Shown here one piece after another: positions 51,440 to 62,994 of a stretch of DNA of 64,000 nt. The DNA is from Megascapheus bottae. Taxonomy: Eukaryota > Chordata > Mammalia > Rodentia > Geomyidae. Each line of letters begins with the position of its first letter. The stretch's first letter is position 1. The notes under the pieces are model-generated. The model was not told the DNA's origin. It did no database searches and saw only the letters and a program-made list of their open reading frames with translations. The position numbers were made by a program, and so were the translations under genes. The stretch spans positions 2,975,001-3,039,000 of the forward strand of contig JANJXV010000037.1 in NCBI GenBank assembly GCA_024803745.1, written 5' to 3'.

Positions 51440-53317
51440 AAGTCCTCAAGGCCTCAAGGCCTGGGCTCTGACCCTGAGCCTTTTAGCACTGTACCACTTG
51501 AACCACAATTCCACTTCCAGGTCTTTGGAAGTTCACTGGAGGTATGAGTCTCATAGACTTTCCCACACTGGCTTGGAACTGTAATCCTCAGATCTCAGCC
51601 TAGAATTACAAGCAGGAGCCACCAGCACCCAGTTAAGACTATCTTTATAAGGAATAATATCACTACTGTGGTAGTAGCAAAATTCCTATTGTTGCTTGCA
51701 CATTCAGTTAACATTGCAGTTAACAAGTACCAGACAAGCCACATAAATCTTACATAAAATTTCACTGTTTAATATAGAGAACAATTGAATAGTGTGAATA
51801 CTACTACTCTGTATCTTTACAGATACGGAAATTAAGGCTTAAAAGGACAATGAAACTCATAAAAAGCCAATTCTGATAAGTAGTGCAGCTGGGATTTAAT
51901 TCTAGAGTCTATACAAATGACTGGTGAACCTTTGTCCTGACTCTCTGATGTTCTTTCTGTGAAAATGTTAATTTGTCTTTTAGCTGGAATTAACTCTACT
52001 TTAATTCTAGATTTTTAGGAGTTAAAAATTGTTTATGCCATAATACTTCAACTGTGGTCTGGAGATCAGAAACATTTATTTATCGGTGTTGTTTTCTCCT
52101 TTCTATTCTTTCAGCATATAAGTTAGCCATGTATTTACATGTTGATTTCTGTGACATCCAATAGAAATAATAATTTAAATGTTATTCGATATACTTACCA
52201 TTGTTGAAGGTGGACTGGTAATTTCTGAAAGACAGGTTTACACGAGAATATTAAAAATAAATTAAAGGCTGTAATTTCTTTAAGTAATGTAATTTTTCTA
52301 CTCTTATAAAAGACTGCATTTGCTCTGGCAAACAGTCTGAGTTTATCCCTATCCTTGCAAAAAAAAATCCCAGATATTTGTTGAAAAAGATTAATGGCTA
52401 ATGGGGTAGGGAAACCATTGATTGGACAAGATAACTTTTTAACTGTTCTCCTTTTGTTTAATAACAAAAGTAGTAACAATATAATAAGAGATTGAAACCT
52501 CATTTTGTTCATAGCCTCTGCTTCCATATCACCATAAAGGAATTTAAAACTATACAAATTGTTAGAAGCCAGGCACTGGTGGTTCATGTTTGGAACTTTA
52601 GTGACTCAGGAGGATGAGATCTAAAGAAGAGGTTCACAGTCAGTCTGGCCAGATGGATCTGAGAGACTTGAATCTCCACCTACACATTAAAAAATAGGAA
52701 ATGCTGGTGTTGTTCCAATGGCCAAGTGCCAGCCTTGAGCATAAAATCTAAGCAAGAGCATGAGGCTTGGCGTTTAATTCCCAGTACTGACAAATAACAA
52801 ACAAACAGACAAACAAAAACAAATAAAAATGTGTTAGAAAAGTTTCAATTGTGCACTGGTACCCTATAAAAATTGAACTGCTGAATTCTGGTCTCTGGAA
52901 AATTGTATAGAAACCTTTATACTAATTTTAAGAACATACTAAAGAAAAAAGTTTTGCACTGAAGAATAACATCCAGTAATCCTAACAATTAACAACTTCT
53001 AGTGCCTGACATACACAACTTATGGATAAAAGATTTCTTTTGTTGGTCCATGGGATCCATGTACATGAATGGGAAGACATTTGAACTAAATCACTTTAAG
53101 TAAAACCTGGAGCATAAGAGTATCTTTCTCTAGACTAGAGCTATTTCTCTTACAAATGAGCACATTTTAAATCTACACGAGTGATGACGTGGATGCTCAC
53201 GTCCCGTGGGGGATCATTTGGGATAACAGGCTCCATGTCTGTCCTCTCTGACTTACCCGAGCTGCTGCAGAAATGGATGACTATGCAGAGCAGAAGGAGA
53301 CCCCCAAAGATCCTCAT
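49726..53317 (-). CDS. SPINK7: SPINK7, secreted Kazal-type serine protease inhibitor, complete
   Basis: SPINK7 (ECG2/ECRG2) is a secreted Kazal inhibitor of oesophageal and other stratified epithelium. It restrains kallikrein-type and urokinase-type proteases, and its loss is linked to eosinophilic oesophagitis. Four exons join in frame: 53257-53317, 52199-52224, 51133-51257 and 49726-49771, coding for 85 residues, the same length as human. The signal peptide is [20 protein letters not shown], followed by a linker EITSPPSTM. The Kazal domain is [20 protein letters not shown] onward with [22 protein letters not shown] and a C-terminal GQC. All six cysteines are present and the reactive loop [10 protein letters not shown] matches human SPINK7 as I recall it. 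Splice sites are GT-AG with compatible phases. The gene lies about 4.3 kb upstream of SPINK9 in the same orientation. Confidence 0.95.
50493..50773 (+). repeat. B1-like/Geo SINE with (CA)n tail, SPINK7 intron 3
   Basis: Head GTTGGTGGCTTGCACCTGTA; right half GAGATGTGGCTCAAATGGTA; then CA repeats at 50722-50773. Opposite to SPINK7. Confidence 0.85.
51133..51257 (-). CDS. SPINK7: SPINK7 exon 3 (core of Kazal domain)
   Basis: Acceptor TGTATCTGCCCAG then GTGGAC; donor GAGGTCTT then GTAAGT. It carries Kazal cysteines 1-5 and the reactive loop, 125 bases. Confidence 0.96.
51395..51635 (-). repeat. (TG)n plus reversed B1-like/Geo SINE, SPINK7 intron 2
   Basis: TG tract at 51395-51436 (the tail, reversed) followed by reversed right half and head to 51633. 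The CA-tailed copy at 50493 faces it across exon 3. Confidence 0.85.
51710..51930 (-). repeat. MIR, antisense, in SPINK7 intron 2
   Basis: GTACCAGACAAGCCACATAA, CTTTACAGATACGGAAATTA and GCAGCTGGGATTTAATTCTA match reversed MIR segments in order. Confidence 0.72.
52199..52224 (-). CDS. SPINK7: SPINK7 exon 2 (26-base mini-exon)
   Basis: Acceptor CCTGTCTTTCAG then AAATTACC; donor CAACAATG then GTAAGT. It encodes the linker after the signal peptide and returns the frame to phase 0 for exon 3. Confidence 0.87.
52567..52805 (+). repeat. B1-like/Geo composite SINE, SPINK7 intron 1
   Basis: Head CAGGCACTGGTGGTTCATG; tail of CAAA-type repeats at 52797-52825. Confidence 0.75.
53257..53317 (-). CDS. 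SPINK7: SPINK7 exon 1 (signal peptide)
   Basis: Start codon at 53317-53315; donor AGCTCGG then GTAAGT. It encodes 20 residues and one base. An open frame continues past the donor, but the exon 2 phase and family length support splicing here. Confidence 0.94.
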
Positions 53318-53400
53318 GATGGAGCTGACAGCAAGGCTGGGACTAAGGCTCCAACACTTTTGCAAGGCTGAATGTGCTATGTCTCGGGAAAGGGATCATG

Positions 53401-53406
53401 TTTATA
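53401..53406 (-). promoter_or_regulatory. TATA box of SPINK7
   Basis: TATAAA on the minus strand within GCATATAAACATG, 84 bases upstream of the start codon, almost the same spacing as in SPINK9. Transcription start is predicted near 53370-53378. Confidence 0.72.
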
Positions 53407-53419
53407 TGCTAGCCTTGGT

Positions 53420-54780
53420 TTCTCCACCTTTCCTGTGAGGTCAGCCAGAGTCAGTGCTGGCTCTGAAAGGATCCTAAAGCATGTCACACCCCAGCAGTAT
53501 TGCAGCCCTGTAACAATTAATTACTTCCTATCTGACAAACAGGTTGACTAGCTGAGGGGAGAAATATATTTCTGCCTGACCTTTAGCTGAGGACTCTTAC
53601 TTAGAACTCTAAACTTTGCATTGAAGAGATTAAGTACTGGTTGCTTGGGCTAGTTGTGAATTAAGAAAACAATTCCAACTTCCTTATTTTTATCCAAATG
53701 GGAGATTTTAAACCACTTGGCTTGACTCCTGGGAAAGTATGGCTTTAATTTTTCAACCATAAGTTTATGAAGCAAGCTGGGGCATGGTAAAGAGAAGTAT
53801 TCTTTGAGGTGTGGTGGAAGGTATTGAAATTTTCTAGCTGTGTGATCTTCAGTATGCCGTTTAAAGTTGTGAGTCTGTAGCAGTTGTAAGCCTTGGTAGT
53901 CACTGTGGTAACATATAAACCCAAGATTTCTGTGACATTCTAGGTTTGCTTTCCACACAAACTGCATGCGAATGCAGAATGGTGAGTTAATGGAACCACG
54001 TGACCTTCATTGTGGCAGCCATAGAAACGGAACAGCCACTTGTCAGGATTACTGCTAGGTGAAGTGGAGATGCATTTCTGAGGATTTCTTTTGGAAGCAA
54101 TGAAATGAATGTTCCAGCTCAGAATTGACATGACTGCCACTTCCCCTCACCTTTCTATGACTGCCGTGTGGCCTCACCAAACTACAGAGGCTAGAAAATC
54201 AATGCAGTCTGAAACACAGATAGGGATGGATTGGACATAGCTGGAAAACAGCAATGAGACACTATCGCCCCCCACCAAATCCGAGTGGGGTCTATTGCTA
54301 TCCTCAGGAACGTTACGAATGTGTGGTACAGTAAAGTACATGAAAATTTGTCTTAAAACCAGTTAATGGAATTCTTGATGTTATCGATGAAGTATCAATG
54401 CTGAAAGTCTCTGATGTGAGATTGTAGACTGCAGTGTTTAAGCACAGTTCTACCAATGTCTGCTCCTTGCCTACAGAGCTTAAGGACATACAGATGAAAA
54501 CTTGACAGAAGGCAGTTTGATTAGTCTATTGCTAGTAAGTTTATTTAAGTACCTTCTGAAACATCACACTTACAAATTATATTAAGCATATTATAAAGGA
54601 CATGACCTGACTCCCATAAATTACATTCAATTCACAGGATGCTGTTTACCATTATGTGAAATTTTATATGCACATATACACTTAATGACGTATGTATCCT
54701 GAGAAATGTGTCATACTGCAATTTTGGTGTATAAATATGAAAGAGTATAATTACCCAGACCTATCTGGAACAGCCTATAC
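53420..54780. other. SPINK7 upstream region, nothing recognised
   Basis: No gene or named repeat. Minus-strand frames of 66 and 105 codons at 53650-54140 have no homology I can recall and no conserved-domain pattern. Confidence 0.45.
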
Positions 54781-54784
54781 TATA

Positions 54785-54935
54785 AACTCATATGTAATAT
54801 ATATACATATATGATATATATTTAAGTATATATGTATGATTGCATATATACACAATTTGTGTGTCTATCTATCCTCATATATATATATGTACAATTAGGT
54901 GTGTGTATACATATCCATATGTGTATATATGGTAA
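54785..54935. repeat. AT-rich low-complexity tract
   Basis: Alternating ATATATGT-type sequence, interrupted. Confidence 0.85.
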
Positions 54936-55109
54936 GGCTATCCAAAAAAACTGTAATATTAAATGTAATATTACAGAGAATTGTAATTTTAAATTGTAAT
55001 ATTAAAGAGAAAATAGCACACTTAAGGGCCACAGTATGAAGCTGCAGCTATATTACACAACTTTACAGTTTTATAGCTACCTTTCATGAATAGAAGTAAA
55101 TGCTGAGAC

Positions 55110-55420
55110 GATGAAAAGAACCCAGTACAGGGAACACATAAACCAGCAACATAGCCATTGGTTTTCTTTCACTGTTATTAACATACGGCATGGACTGATA
55201 CAGCCTATCCTGCCATGTGACAACAGGGCATTAGGGTTGTTCGTGCCAGCATCAACACAAGCACATGAGGAATGCGTTGCACGACAACGTCATGAGAGCT
55301 GGATTGGCACTAGGTGACAGGACTTCTCAGCGCTGTTAAAATCTAATGGGACCCTCTTGTAAATGCAGTATGTTCTCCACCAAAACATCCTGCAGCATAT
55401 GACTGGATGTATCAGTTTCA
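55110..55420 (-). repeat. Ancient eutherian interspersed repeat
   Basis: AATGCGTTGCACGACAACGT, then GGCACTAGGTGACAGGA and CACCAAAACATCCTGCAGCA, follow, in order, a human repeat family I remember (TTGACCGAAACGTCGTTATG at its end). The family name is not certain, so strand is tentative. Confidence 0.5.
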
Positions 55421-55559
55421 TTATGGTTGTATGGGGTGAACGTGTATGTATCTGTGTCTGTGGTATGTGAGAGCACTTACCTCATAGTCAAATCTTGATT
55501 TATGTTAGCTAATGAAATGGCATTCCTGACAACTTGATGAGAAGTAATGTTGATGTGTC

Positions 55560-56155
55560 ATCTTTTACTTTTGTTGGTTTTGCAGGACTAGGGATTAGAT
55601 TCAGGGCCTTGTGCTGGCTGTGCAAGTGCTCTACACTTGAACCACTCCCTTTTGTTGTTCATTTTTCAGACAGAGTTGTTTATTAGCTTTGCAGGGACTG
55701 GCCTGGAACCTTGATTCTCCTATTTCAGCCTTCTAAGCAGCAGGACCACAGGCAAATGCCACTTCACTTAGCTTATATTTTGAGATAAGGTCTGGCCTTT
55801 CCCTTTACTAGTCTCAAACTATGATTGTCTGCCTCTGCCTCTTGAGTAACTGGGAAGTACTGGCATATGAGCCTATGCACTCATTTTATTGAGATAGTTG
55901 TTTTTTTTTTTTTAATATGCCAGTACTGGGGCTTGAACACAGGACCTGGACACTGTCTTTGAGGTTTACTGTTCAAAGTTAACACTTTACCACTCAAGCC
56001 ACAACTCCACTTCCGGTCCCCCTCTTTTTGTTTTTGCTGGTAAATTAATGATAGGAGTCTCACAGACTTTGCTCTGGCTGTCTTTAAACAGCAGTTCTCA
56101 GATCTCAGCCTCCTGTACAGCTCAGATTGTTGGCATGAGCCACTGGACTCCAGGT
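55560..56155 (-). repeat. Cluster of reversed SINEs
   Basis: 55580-55660 is a reversed ID-like unit (CAAGTGCTCTACACTTGAAC), 55670-55770 a reversed B1-like head, and 55905-56155 a reversed B1-like/Geo composite with T-run. Confidence 0.7.
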
Positions 56156-56259
56156 GTAAGGGTTTAGCTTTTGAGACAGGATAACTTTCTCCTTCGTCCA
56201 GTTTCAAACTGCCTTGTGAGTAGCTGAGATTTGGGTGTAAATCCCTATGGCCACCCTAG

Positions 56260-56360
56260 AAGAAATTGTTATTATCCATATTTTACCAGTAAGTAAACTG
56301 AAACTTGAGATTTAAGTAATCTTACATCATATCAGTGAACTAGGAGACTATAAGATTCAG
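56260..56360 (-). repeat. MIR fragment, antisense
   Basis: TTATTATCCATATTTTACCA and GTAAACTGAAACTTGAGA match the reversed MIR core. Confidence 0.62.
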
Positions 56361-56364
56361 TCAT

Positions 56365-56938
56365 GAAAAAGAAATGAGGTAACTTCTAATTAAGGAAAGC
56401 AACTGTAAATTTTATTGTTTGCTACAAATCAGAACGATAATGGATATTAACAAAAAGCCATTATGTTTCAAAATAAGGTGTAGTTATTGCAGTTTGAAAA
56501 TGAAAACTTAGCAAAGTAGAGTAGAGATGGAATCAAAGGGCTATTGGAATGATATAGAAATATAGAGTTACCCTCTTTTTGGGGGATACTTGATTTTCAA
56601 AGAGAAAAGAGGATGACACAAGCGGAGGGTTCAATGAGCTCTTGACTAAACAGAATATCTTAGAGATAGAGACAGAAGGAAGAAGAAAAGTAAGATACCT
56701 GGTGAAGAGTGGCTAACAAAGTGCCTGTAGAATGTTGGAAATAAAATGTTAACGGAAATAAATCAGGCTCAGAGAGACAGAGGGTGCATGTTTTCTCTCA
56801 CGTGTGTAAGTTAGATCTGAAGTATAAATACCGAAAAATATACAGGGTCATATATGTATATGCATAAACTTATTGTCTAAAGTAATATATGTGGAGGGAG
56901 GATTCCAATGGTGTAACTTCTTTGGACAACTAACAAAT
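56365..56938. other. Intergenic, possibly old LINE remnant
   Basis: No gene. The segment near 56900-56938 (GTAACTTCTTTGGACAACTA) resembles 19085-19105 (GGTAACTTCTCTGGACAACT), suggesting a shared old repeat. Confidence 0.4.
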
Positions 56939-56940
56939 TA

Positions 56941-57201
56941 TCAAAGGGAGTGGTGTCATAGCACCTCAGTCCCCCCCCCACCCATGTCAAAGGGAATGGT
57001 GTTGTAGCAGTTCTCTGAACCCCACCATTCCTCCATTACCTAGTTCCATTCCACAGACGTGCATCGAATATTCTGATTATGTTTCCCTATTCTTCCTCTC
57101 TCCATTAGTCTGTCCTCCACTTCCCAACAACACAAGTGGTAGCTTTTTAATATTCCTTTGACATGGGGGGGACTGAGGTGCTATGACACCATTCCCTTTG
57201 A
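56941..57201. repeat. Inverted repeat, about 50-base arms, 161-base loop
   Basis: The left arm (56941-56993, TCAAAGGGAGTGGTGTCATA...) is the reverse complement of the right arm (57155-57201) apart from one mismatch and a short length difference in the C-run. Partial extra copies of the same word (ATGTCAAAGGGAATGGTG) adjoin both arms. Confidence 0.9.
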
Positions 57202-57542
57202 CATGGAGGCGACTGAGGTGAGCTGATAAGCGTAAGGCTGGGGATTGGGAAGGAGAGATGAGGGGACCCAGTGAAAGGCAGGCTATGGTGGTCAGGTACT
57301 AGGCTTGCTTGTTACGGTGGAAGACTGGAGTGGGTCTAGCAGCTTCAGAGGCACACACATATCCTAGAGCATTCGTTGATGAGAACATGGAAGAGAGTCA
57401 ACAGCAAATACAGAAATGGCTGGCACTTAAGTTTAGTAGTAGATGAGTACCCTCCTGTATATTTCTTCTAAAACCCATTATGCTACTATGTGAAAATGAG
57501 AGAATAGTGATTTTATTTATAAGAAATGAATACATAAAAGAC

Positions 57543-57750
57543 TTTAGCTGGTGGCTCACACCTTTAATACTAGCTACGCAGAAGACTGAGATTTAAAGTT
57601 CGTGGTTCAAAGCCAGCCCAGGCAGTAAAGTCTGAGAGACCCTTTTCTCCAATTAACCACCAGATAACTAGAAGTGGCACTGTGTCTCAAAGTGGTAGAG
57701 CTTTAGCCTTGAGTAAAAAAGTTCAGGGAGAGAGCCCAAGAAACAGCAAA
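57543..57750 (+). repeat. B1-like/Geo composite SINE
   Basis: Head TAGCTGGTGGCTCACACCTT; right half GGCACTGTGTCTCAAAGTGG. Confidence 0.82.
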
Positions 57751-58152
57751 GTCTTGGAAGACAGCCAAGTATTCTAGAAGATTCTGATGGACTATTCAAT
57801 GTGCAAGCATCTATGTGTTTAGAGACAAAAGATTAGGTAAAACACGAGCTTAGTAGGCGTGGAGAATATGAACAGTTGTTTATAGAGGCTGTGGCCAGAA
57901 GGCAAGGTGTCATATATAATTTTTCAAGGGTGAGGTTGAGTTAATGATCTTCTGGGTGGAGCAAAGATAAAGTTGATGAAAGATGGGTGGATATTAAACT
58001 CTTTGGGTTTAGGAGGATGAGAAAGAAAAGTGAGGTCATGCAAAGGATCAGGTGTGTAGCAGCTCTGGGTTTTGGAAGCTATTCATAGAAGTTTTCATGC
58101 TGACCACTGAGCCCTAGATTATGGAGGATCTTTGAGAAACAAGAAAGTCCGT

Positions 58153-58376
58153 TAGCCAGGCACCAGAGACTCAGACCTACAAACTTGGCTACTCAAGATG
58201 GTGAGATCTGAAGATTTCAGTTCAAAATCAGCATGGGCAGGAAATTCCATGAGATTCTTATTGCTAAGTAACCAATAAAATAGACAGAAGTGGAGTTGTG
58301 GCTCAAGTGGCAGAGCACTAGTCTTGAGTATGAAAGCTCAGGGACAGTGTGCATGCAATTGTGTGCATGCGCGTGT

Positions 58377-58434
<58 letters not shown>

Positions 58435-58440
58435 ACAAGA
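58153..58440 (+). repeat. B1-like/Geo SINE with (CA)n tail
   Basis: Right half GGAGTTGTGGCTCAAGTGGC followed by a CA run at 58378-58422. Confidence 0.83.
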
Positions 58441-58444
58441 AAAA

Positions 58445-59075
58445 AAAGAAAGAAAAGAAACAAAGCCATTGAATAGAAATAGCAGCTTATTTCAGGCAGA
58501 AGGCAATTTGTTTATTCCTCTGCATATTTAGGCCAAGGGAATTTGAACTTGTAAGTTCCCTATGGCCATGGAACCATTCAGGGAAAAGAAAGACAAAATT
58601 AATGCAGAAAGAAAGCCATAGAAATACAAAGAAAGGCAAAAATCTGAGACTATTTTCCCTAGTAGTTTTGGAGTATCTCAAGAAAGATGGAATGACTCTT
58701 CAGTGGATTAGAATAGTGGGGGCCAGTTGAACCAGGGGTTTGATTGGATCAGGGCCTGGGTGCAGAGTTCATATGTTGGTTAGCCAAAAGAATATAGGGT
58801 GTTTGCACCACAGCTGGTAGTAATCCAAAGAAAATAGTAGATGAAGAGCTAGAATGTATAGAAAATGCAGCTATATATGAAACACTTGCTAAGTTCTAGG
58901 TTTGTGCTTTAGTGGGTAGGGCAAATCTCATTTGAATTTTCATCTCTCTTAGTATATGTGTGCTGATTCTTCTTGTTATGCAGTTAAGGCAAGAATTTAA
59001 AGAAGTGACTAGTTTAAGCCAAAGACTTACATTTTTAAAAAAATCATTCTTGGAAAATTTTTTTTAAATCTAAAT
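58445..59075. other. Intergenic, nothing recognised
   Basis: No gene or repeat named. Confidence 0.45.
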
Positions 59076-59079
59076 CTAT

Positions 59080-59320
59080 CTAGGTGTTGGTGACTTATGC
59101 TTTTTAAGCCAAGCTGCTCTGGAGGCTGAGATCTATGGAAAACTGATGAAACTTCTACATCATATTCACCAGCAGAAAGCTGGAAGTGGAACTGTGGTTC
59201 AAGCAACAGAGCACTTGTCTTGAGCAAAGATTAAAAGAAAAAAGGATAGCGCCCATGTCCTGAGTTCAAACCCTGAAGCCAGTGTGGGCACATAGGCATG
59301 CACACACACAAACACAAACC
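59080..59320 (+). repeat. B1-like/Geo composite SINE
   Basis: Diverged head (GCTGCTCTGGAGGCTGAGAT), right half GGAACTGTGGTTCAAGCAAC, CA-rich tail. Confidence 0.75.
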
Positions 59321-59593
59321 TAAAGGTAAGGGGTAGATTTAGAGATGGAGTGACCAACTCGCAGTGGCGAGGGTCTTAACAGAGGTAGAAAGAAATCTTC
59401 ACATGTGTTGGTCATCTGGGAAAAAAGAGGGTCCCAGTGGGGAGTACCTACTATCAGAGAGCCTCGGCTTCTTGCCCATCCGTGTAAGGAACAACTCTAT
59501 ATTTGTCTTCTTGAGTTTCCTGCTTCTCTCAGATCTAGCAAAATTGAAGAAGCTTGGTTCTTTATACTTTCAAGTTAAAAATCCATCCTCAGA

Positions 59594-59680
59594 GGCTGGG
59601 GTTTGTAGCTCAGTAATAGAGTGCTTGCCTATAATGCACGAGGCTCGAGGATTAATCTCCAGCATGGCCAAAAGAAGGAA
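59594..59680 (+). repeat. ID element monomer
   Basis: GGCTGGGGTTTGTAGCTCAG, then TAGAGTGCTTGCC and a B-box-like GGATTAATCTCCAGC: a classic ID/tRNA-Ala-derived SINE without the Geo half. Confidence 0.8.
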
Positions 59681-59869
59681 TCTATCTTCAGAACAGTATT
59701 ATGCAAGTGAGGCTGAGGAGTAAGGTTAGATGGAAGGAGGTTGGAGTCTAGTGGGAACTCTGTGACTTGATTTTTGCTTTTCTTCTTCATTGCTACATAT
59801 ATTGTACCTCTTCTCCCAGCTCCAGGTTTTCTTACTTTCTGATTTATTTTTGCGAACCTTACTAATTTT

Positions 59870-60060
59870 GCCTAGGCAGGCTTCAAACTCTTGATCCATC
59901 AGTCTCTAATTACAGGCTTATGCCACCACCCCAGCTACTTCTTCTGTAGGGTGCTTCTGTAATACTGAATGACTTGAAATTACCTGTGTTTCCCAGGATG
60001 TCTTCAAACTTGCAATCTTCCTGCCTCAGCCTCACACATGCTGAGATTAGAGGCGTGCAC
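59870..60060 (-). repeat. Old B1-like dimeric SINE, antisense
   Basis: Two reversed B1-like heads in a row (CTCTAATTACAGGCTTATGC near 59910 and CTGCCTCAGCCTCACACATG near 60020). Confidence 0.58.
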
Positions 60061-60082
60061 CTAATAATTTAGCTGGATATAA

Positions 60083-60086
<4 letters not shown>

Positions 60087-60143
<57 letters not shown>

Positions 60144-60146
60144 CAC
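60087..60146. repeat. (CA)n microsatellite
   Basis: About 30 CA units with one CG interruption. Confidence 0.95.
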
Positions 60147-60149
60147 CTG

Positions 60150-60995
60150 CTTCCAGCTCAAATGGATAATGTATCTACTGGGCTCAGAATTAAAAGGATG
60201 CTTATACCTCCAGAGTTATTCAACAATAGAAAATGGGCTAGTCTGTTATGGTTTCAATAAAATCCCACACATTAGGAGAACTTAAACAGAAGAAATTAAT
60301 TTTTGCAGTTGTAAAGCCCTGAATCTATATCCTGTGCCTACAACTGTGCTTTACACCAACTTGCATATGTTCTGTACATGAATATCTATAACATTTTAGG
60401 TTTAAGAGATTAGCAATAACTGATAAAAATAAAACAAGTATCGGAGTACACTATAGTAGAAGCTGTAGGAAGGTGAACTTTCTCACAAGGTATTTTTTTT
60501 TGAACTCTAGCTACTCTTTCTTTTGCTCTAAAATGCTGTAAGATGATAAGGCACATCGAGTGAGAGGAGATGACATAAATTCCATAGATATAATAATATT
60601 ACATTAAGCACTTATGTAACAATTATTTGAACAGAAACAGTGATACTACAGCAGTTCATCTGATAACAAGGTGATTAATGATTCTTTCCTGGGTGACTCA
60701 GGAGAGAGTAGCAGTATTCGGTATGTGGGGATGTGGGACAATGGGTTGAGCCTGATCTGATTAGGTTAGAGCAGAATCCTGTGACATTTTATGACTCTAC
60801 TCCAATTTTAAAAACCTACTCATTGTTTCTTCCTGGAATTTTCCACTTAATATTTTTGGACTAAGGTTGACTGAATAACTTAATCCACCGGAAGGGATAC
60901 TGTGGTTATGAAGGACTTACAGTGTTTAGTTTGATACTTTGTTTTTTCATGCTAGGCATGAAATATGTGAGGCTAGGCATTATAAAAATAGAAGG
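60150..60995. other. Intergenic, nothing recognised
   Basis: AT-rich; no gene or named repeat. Confidence 0.5.
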
Positions 60996-61001
60996 ATTCT
61001 T

Positions 61002-61225
61002 GGGACTGGGAGTTTAGCCTAGTGCTTGCCTAGCATGCACGAAGACCTGGGTTCAATTCCTAGGAACCACATACACGGAAAAAAAAGCCAGAAATGGTGC
61101 TGTGGCTCATGTGGCAGAGCTCTAGCCTTGAAAAAGCCCAAGAGCCCAAGGACAGTGCCTGAGCCCTGAGTTCAAGGCCCAGGACTGGCAAAAAGAAAAA
61201 GAAAAAAAAAGAAAGAAAGAAAAAC
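61002..61225 (+). repeat. IDL-Geo SINE
   Basis: Complete dimer with a short internal duplication (AGCCCAAGAGCCCAAGGACA) and an (AAAG)-type tail. Confidence 0.87.
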
Positions 61226-61914
61226 AGAGTTCTCAGTTTGAATTCAGCTCCATCTGCAGTTTCCCTTAATGTTGTTTTCCTAACATTACATTCCTGTTTT
61301 TCAAATAAATTACTAACTGTTGCTTTATGATGTTCTGCAGTTTTCTTTCCTTTATTTTTATTCTCTGTATAATTGTTCCATGATTTTCAGATAGTGCAAC
61401 AGCAAAATGATTACCTATCATTGAAGTTAGAGCAAATTGCATCTTTTTTCTTGTGTTTTGCACCATCAGTTTGCCTTCACAACCAATGAGACCTTATGCA
61501 TCTCAAAATTTAGGTCAACATTCCTTCAGAGTATTGAGCTGGGATAGGTTCTATGTATTTTCACCAGCTCAGATTGGTGTGAAAATCACGACATAACTCA
61601 GCGTGGCTGTAGCTACTCAATCCTCCTATCTCAGCTTCCTGAATATTATGATTAGAGACATATGCAACCTTATCTGGAAATATTATTTTTAATGCTCATA
61701 TTTTTCATTTATGATCATCTTCCCTTTAACCAACCCTATTCAAACTAGATTACTTCCGAATGGCAGGAACTTGATGGAAACATGCAATTAAACACTTCCA
61801 TTAATTTGCAATTATTTATGAGATTATCTATAAGGTTTCATTCATTGATCATCATAATTTAATAAGTAGCTCAAAACAGATGAGAGGAAGGTGAATTTAA
61901 GAGAGGATAATTTA

Positions 61915-62773
61915 AGAAATTCCTGGCCAAGGAGGGATCGCTACTACACTGTTGGTGGGAGTGTAAACTCGTTCAACCACTATGAAAAGCAGTATGGTGA
62001 TTCCTCAAAAGACTAAACATAGAGCTCCCCTATGACCCAGCAATTCCACTCCTTGGCATTTACCCAAACGTCCAGTAACAAGGACATACTAATCCACTAG
62101 CACAATGATGTTCATTGCAGCACTATTATCCATAGAAAAGATATGGAACCAACCCAGATGCCCCTCAGTAGATGACTGGATCAAGAAGATGTGGTACTTA
62201 TACACAATGAAATTCTATGCAGTCATCAGAAGGAATGACATTGCCTCATTTGTAAGGAAATGGAAAGACTTGGAAAAACCATACTACGCCAGACCAGAAG
62301 CAACATAGGTTCAATGGTTTCCCTCATTTGTAATAATTAGTATACATCTAGGACTCTCCTAGCAGAGGATTACAATAGCTCAAAACCTAGGTACATAAGG
62401 TCATAAAGTATGAGACTAAATGAAAGGATCTCTAGGATATGGAAACAAGAGCTTTAACTTGTATGATCATTGTTCTTAATGTACTGTGTTATTTCTCTTC
62501 TCTTTTGTTGTCCCTTGGTTAATCTCATATTGTTACTATATCTTACTTTGTTACCTTGTATATTGTATATATGTTTATTTGTTTATTTGAAATAGGAAAG
62601 GAAAGTGAGGAAAATAAGATGATTGGGAGAGGGTGTGGGGAGGTAAATGGGGACAAAAAACATGAGAAGGTGTATCATTGTGTGAGAAGTAATGCATCTA
62701 CTGTCAGGTGAATGTAACTGTAACCCCTCTATACATTATCCTGACAATAAAAAAAAAGAAATGCCTGGTCAAG
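61915..62773 (+). mobile_element. LINE-1 3' end with target-site duplication
   Basis: Plus-strand ORF2 C-terminus (IWNQPRCPSVDDWIKKMWYL near 62140) followed by 3'UTR ending CTGTAACCCCTCTATACA and an A-tail. The flanks are near-identical direct repeats: AGAAATTCCTGGCCAAG at 61915-61931 and AGAAATGCCTGGTCAAG at 62757-62773. It is 5' truncated and the coding part is short. Confidence 0.88.
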
Positions 62774-62992
62774 CGATGGTACCTCATACCTATAATCTTA
62801 GCTACTTAAGAGGGTGAGATCTGAAGATCAGTGTTCAAAGCCAGCCTGGGCATGAGAGCCTGTGAGATTCCTCTCCAATTAACCACCAGAAAACCGGAAG
62901 TGATGCTGTGGCTCCAGTATTGAGGGCTAGTCTTGAGTTGAAGAGCCAGGGGCAGCACCCAGGTCCAGTGTTCAAGCCCCACAATCTATTAA
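62774..62992 (+). repeat. B1-like/Geo composite SINE
   Basis: Head CGATGGTACCTCATACCTAT, right half GATGCTGTGGCTCCAGTATT. It directly abuts the LINE-1 target-site duplication. Confidence 0.8.
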
Positions 62993-62994
62993 AA

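Noticed and set aside
53650..54140. Two minus-strand open frames upstream of SPINK7
   Set aside because: No recognisable domain, signal peptide or Kazal cysteine pattern; the frames do not join by consensus splice sites.
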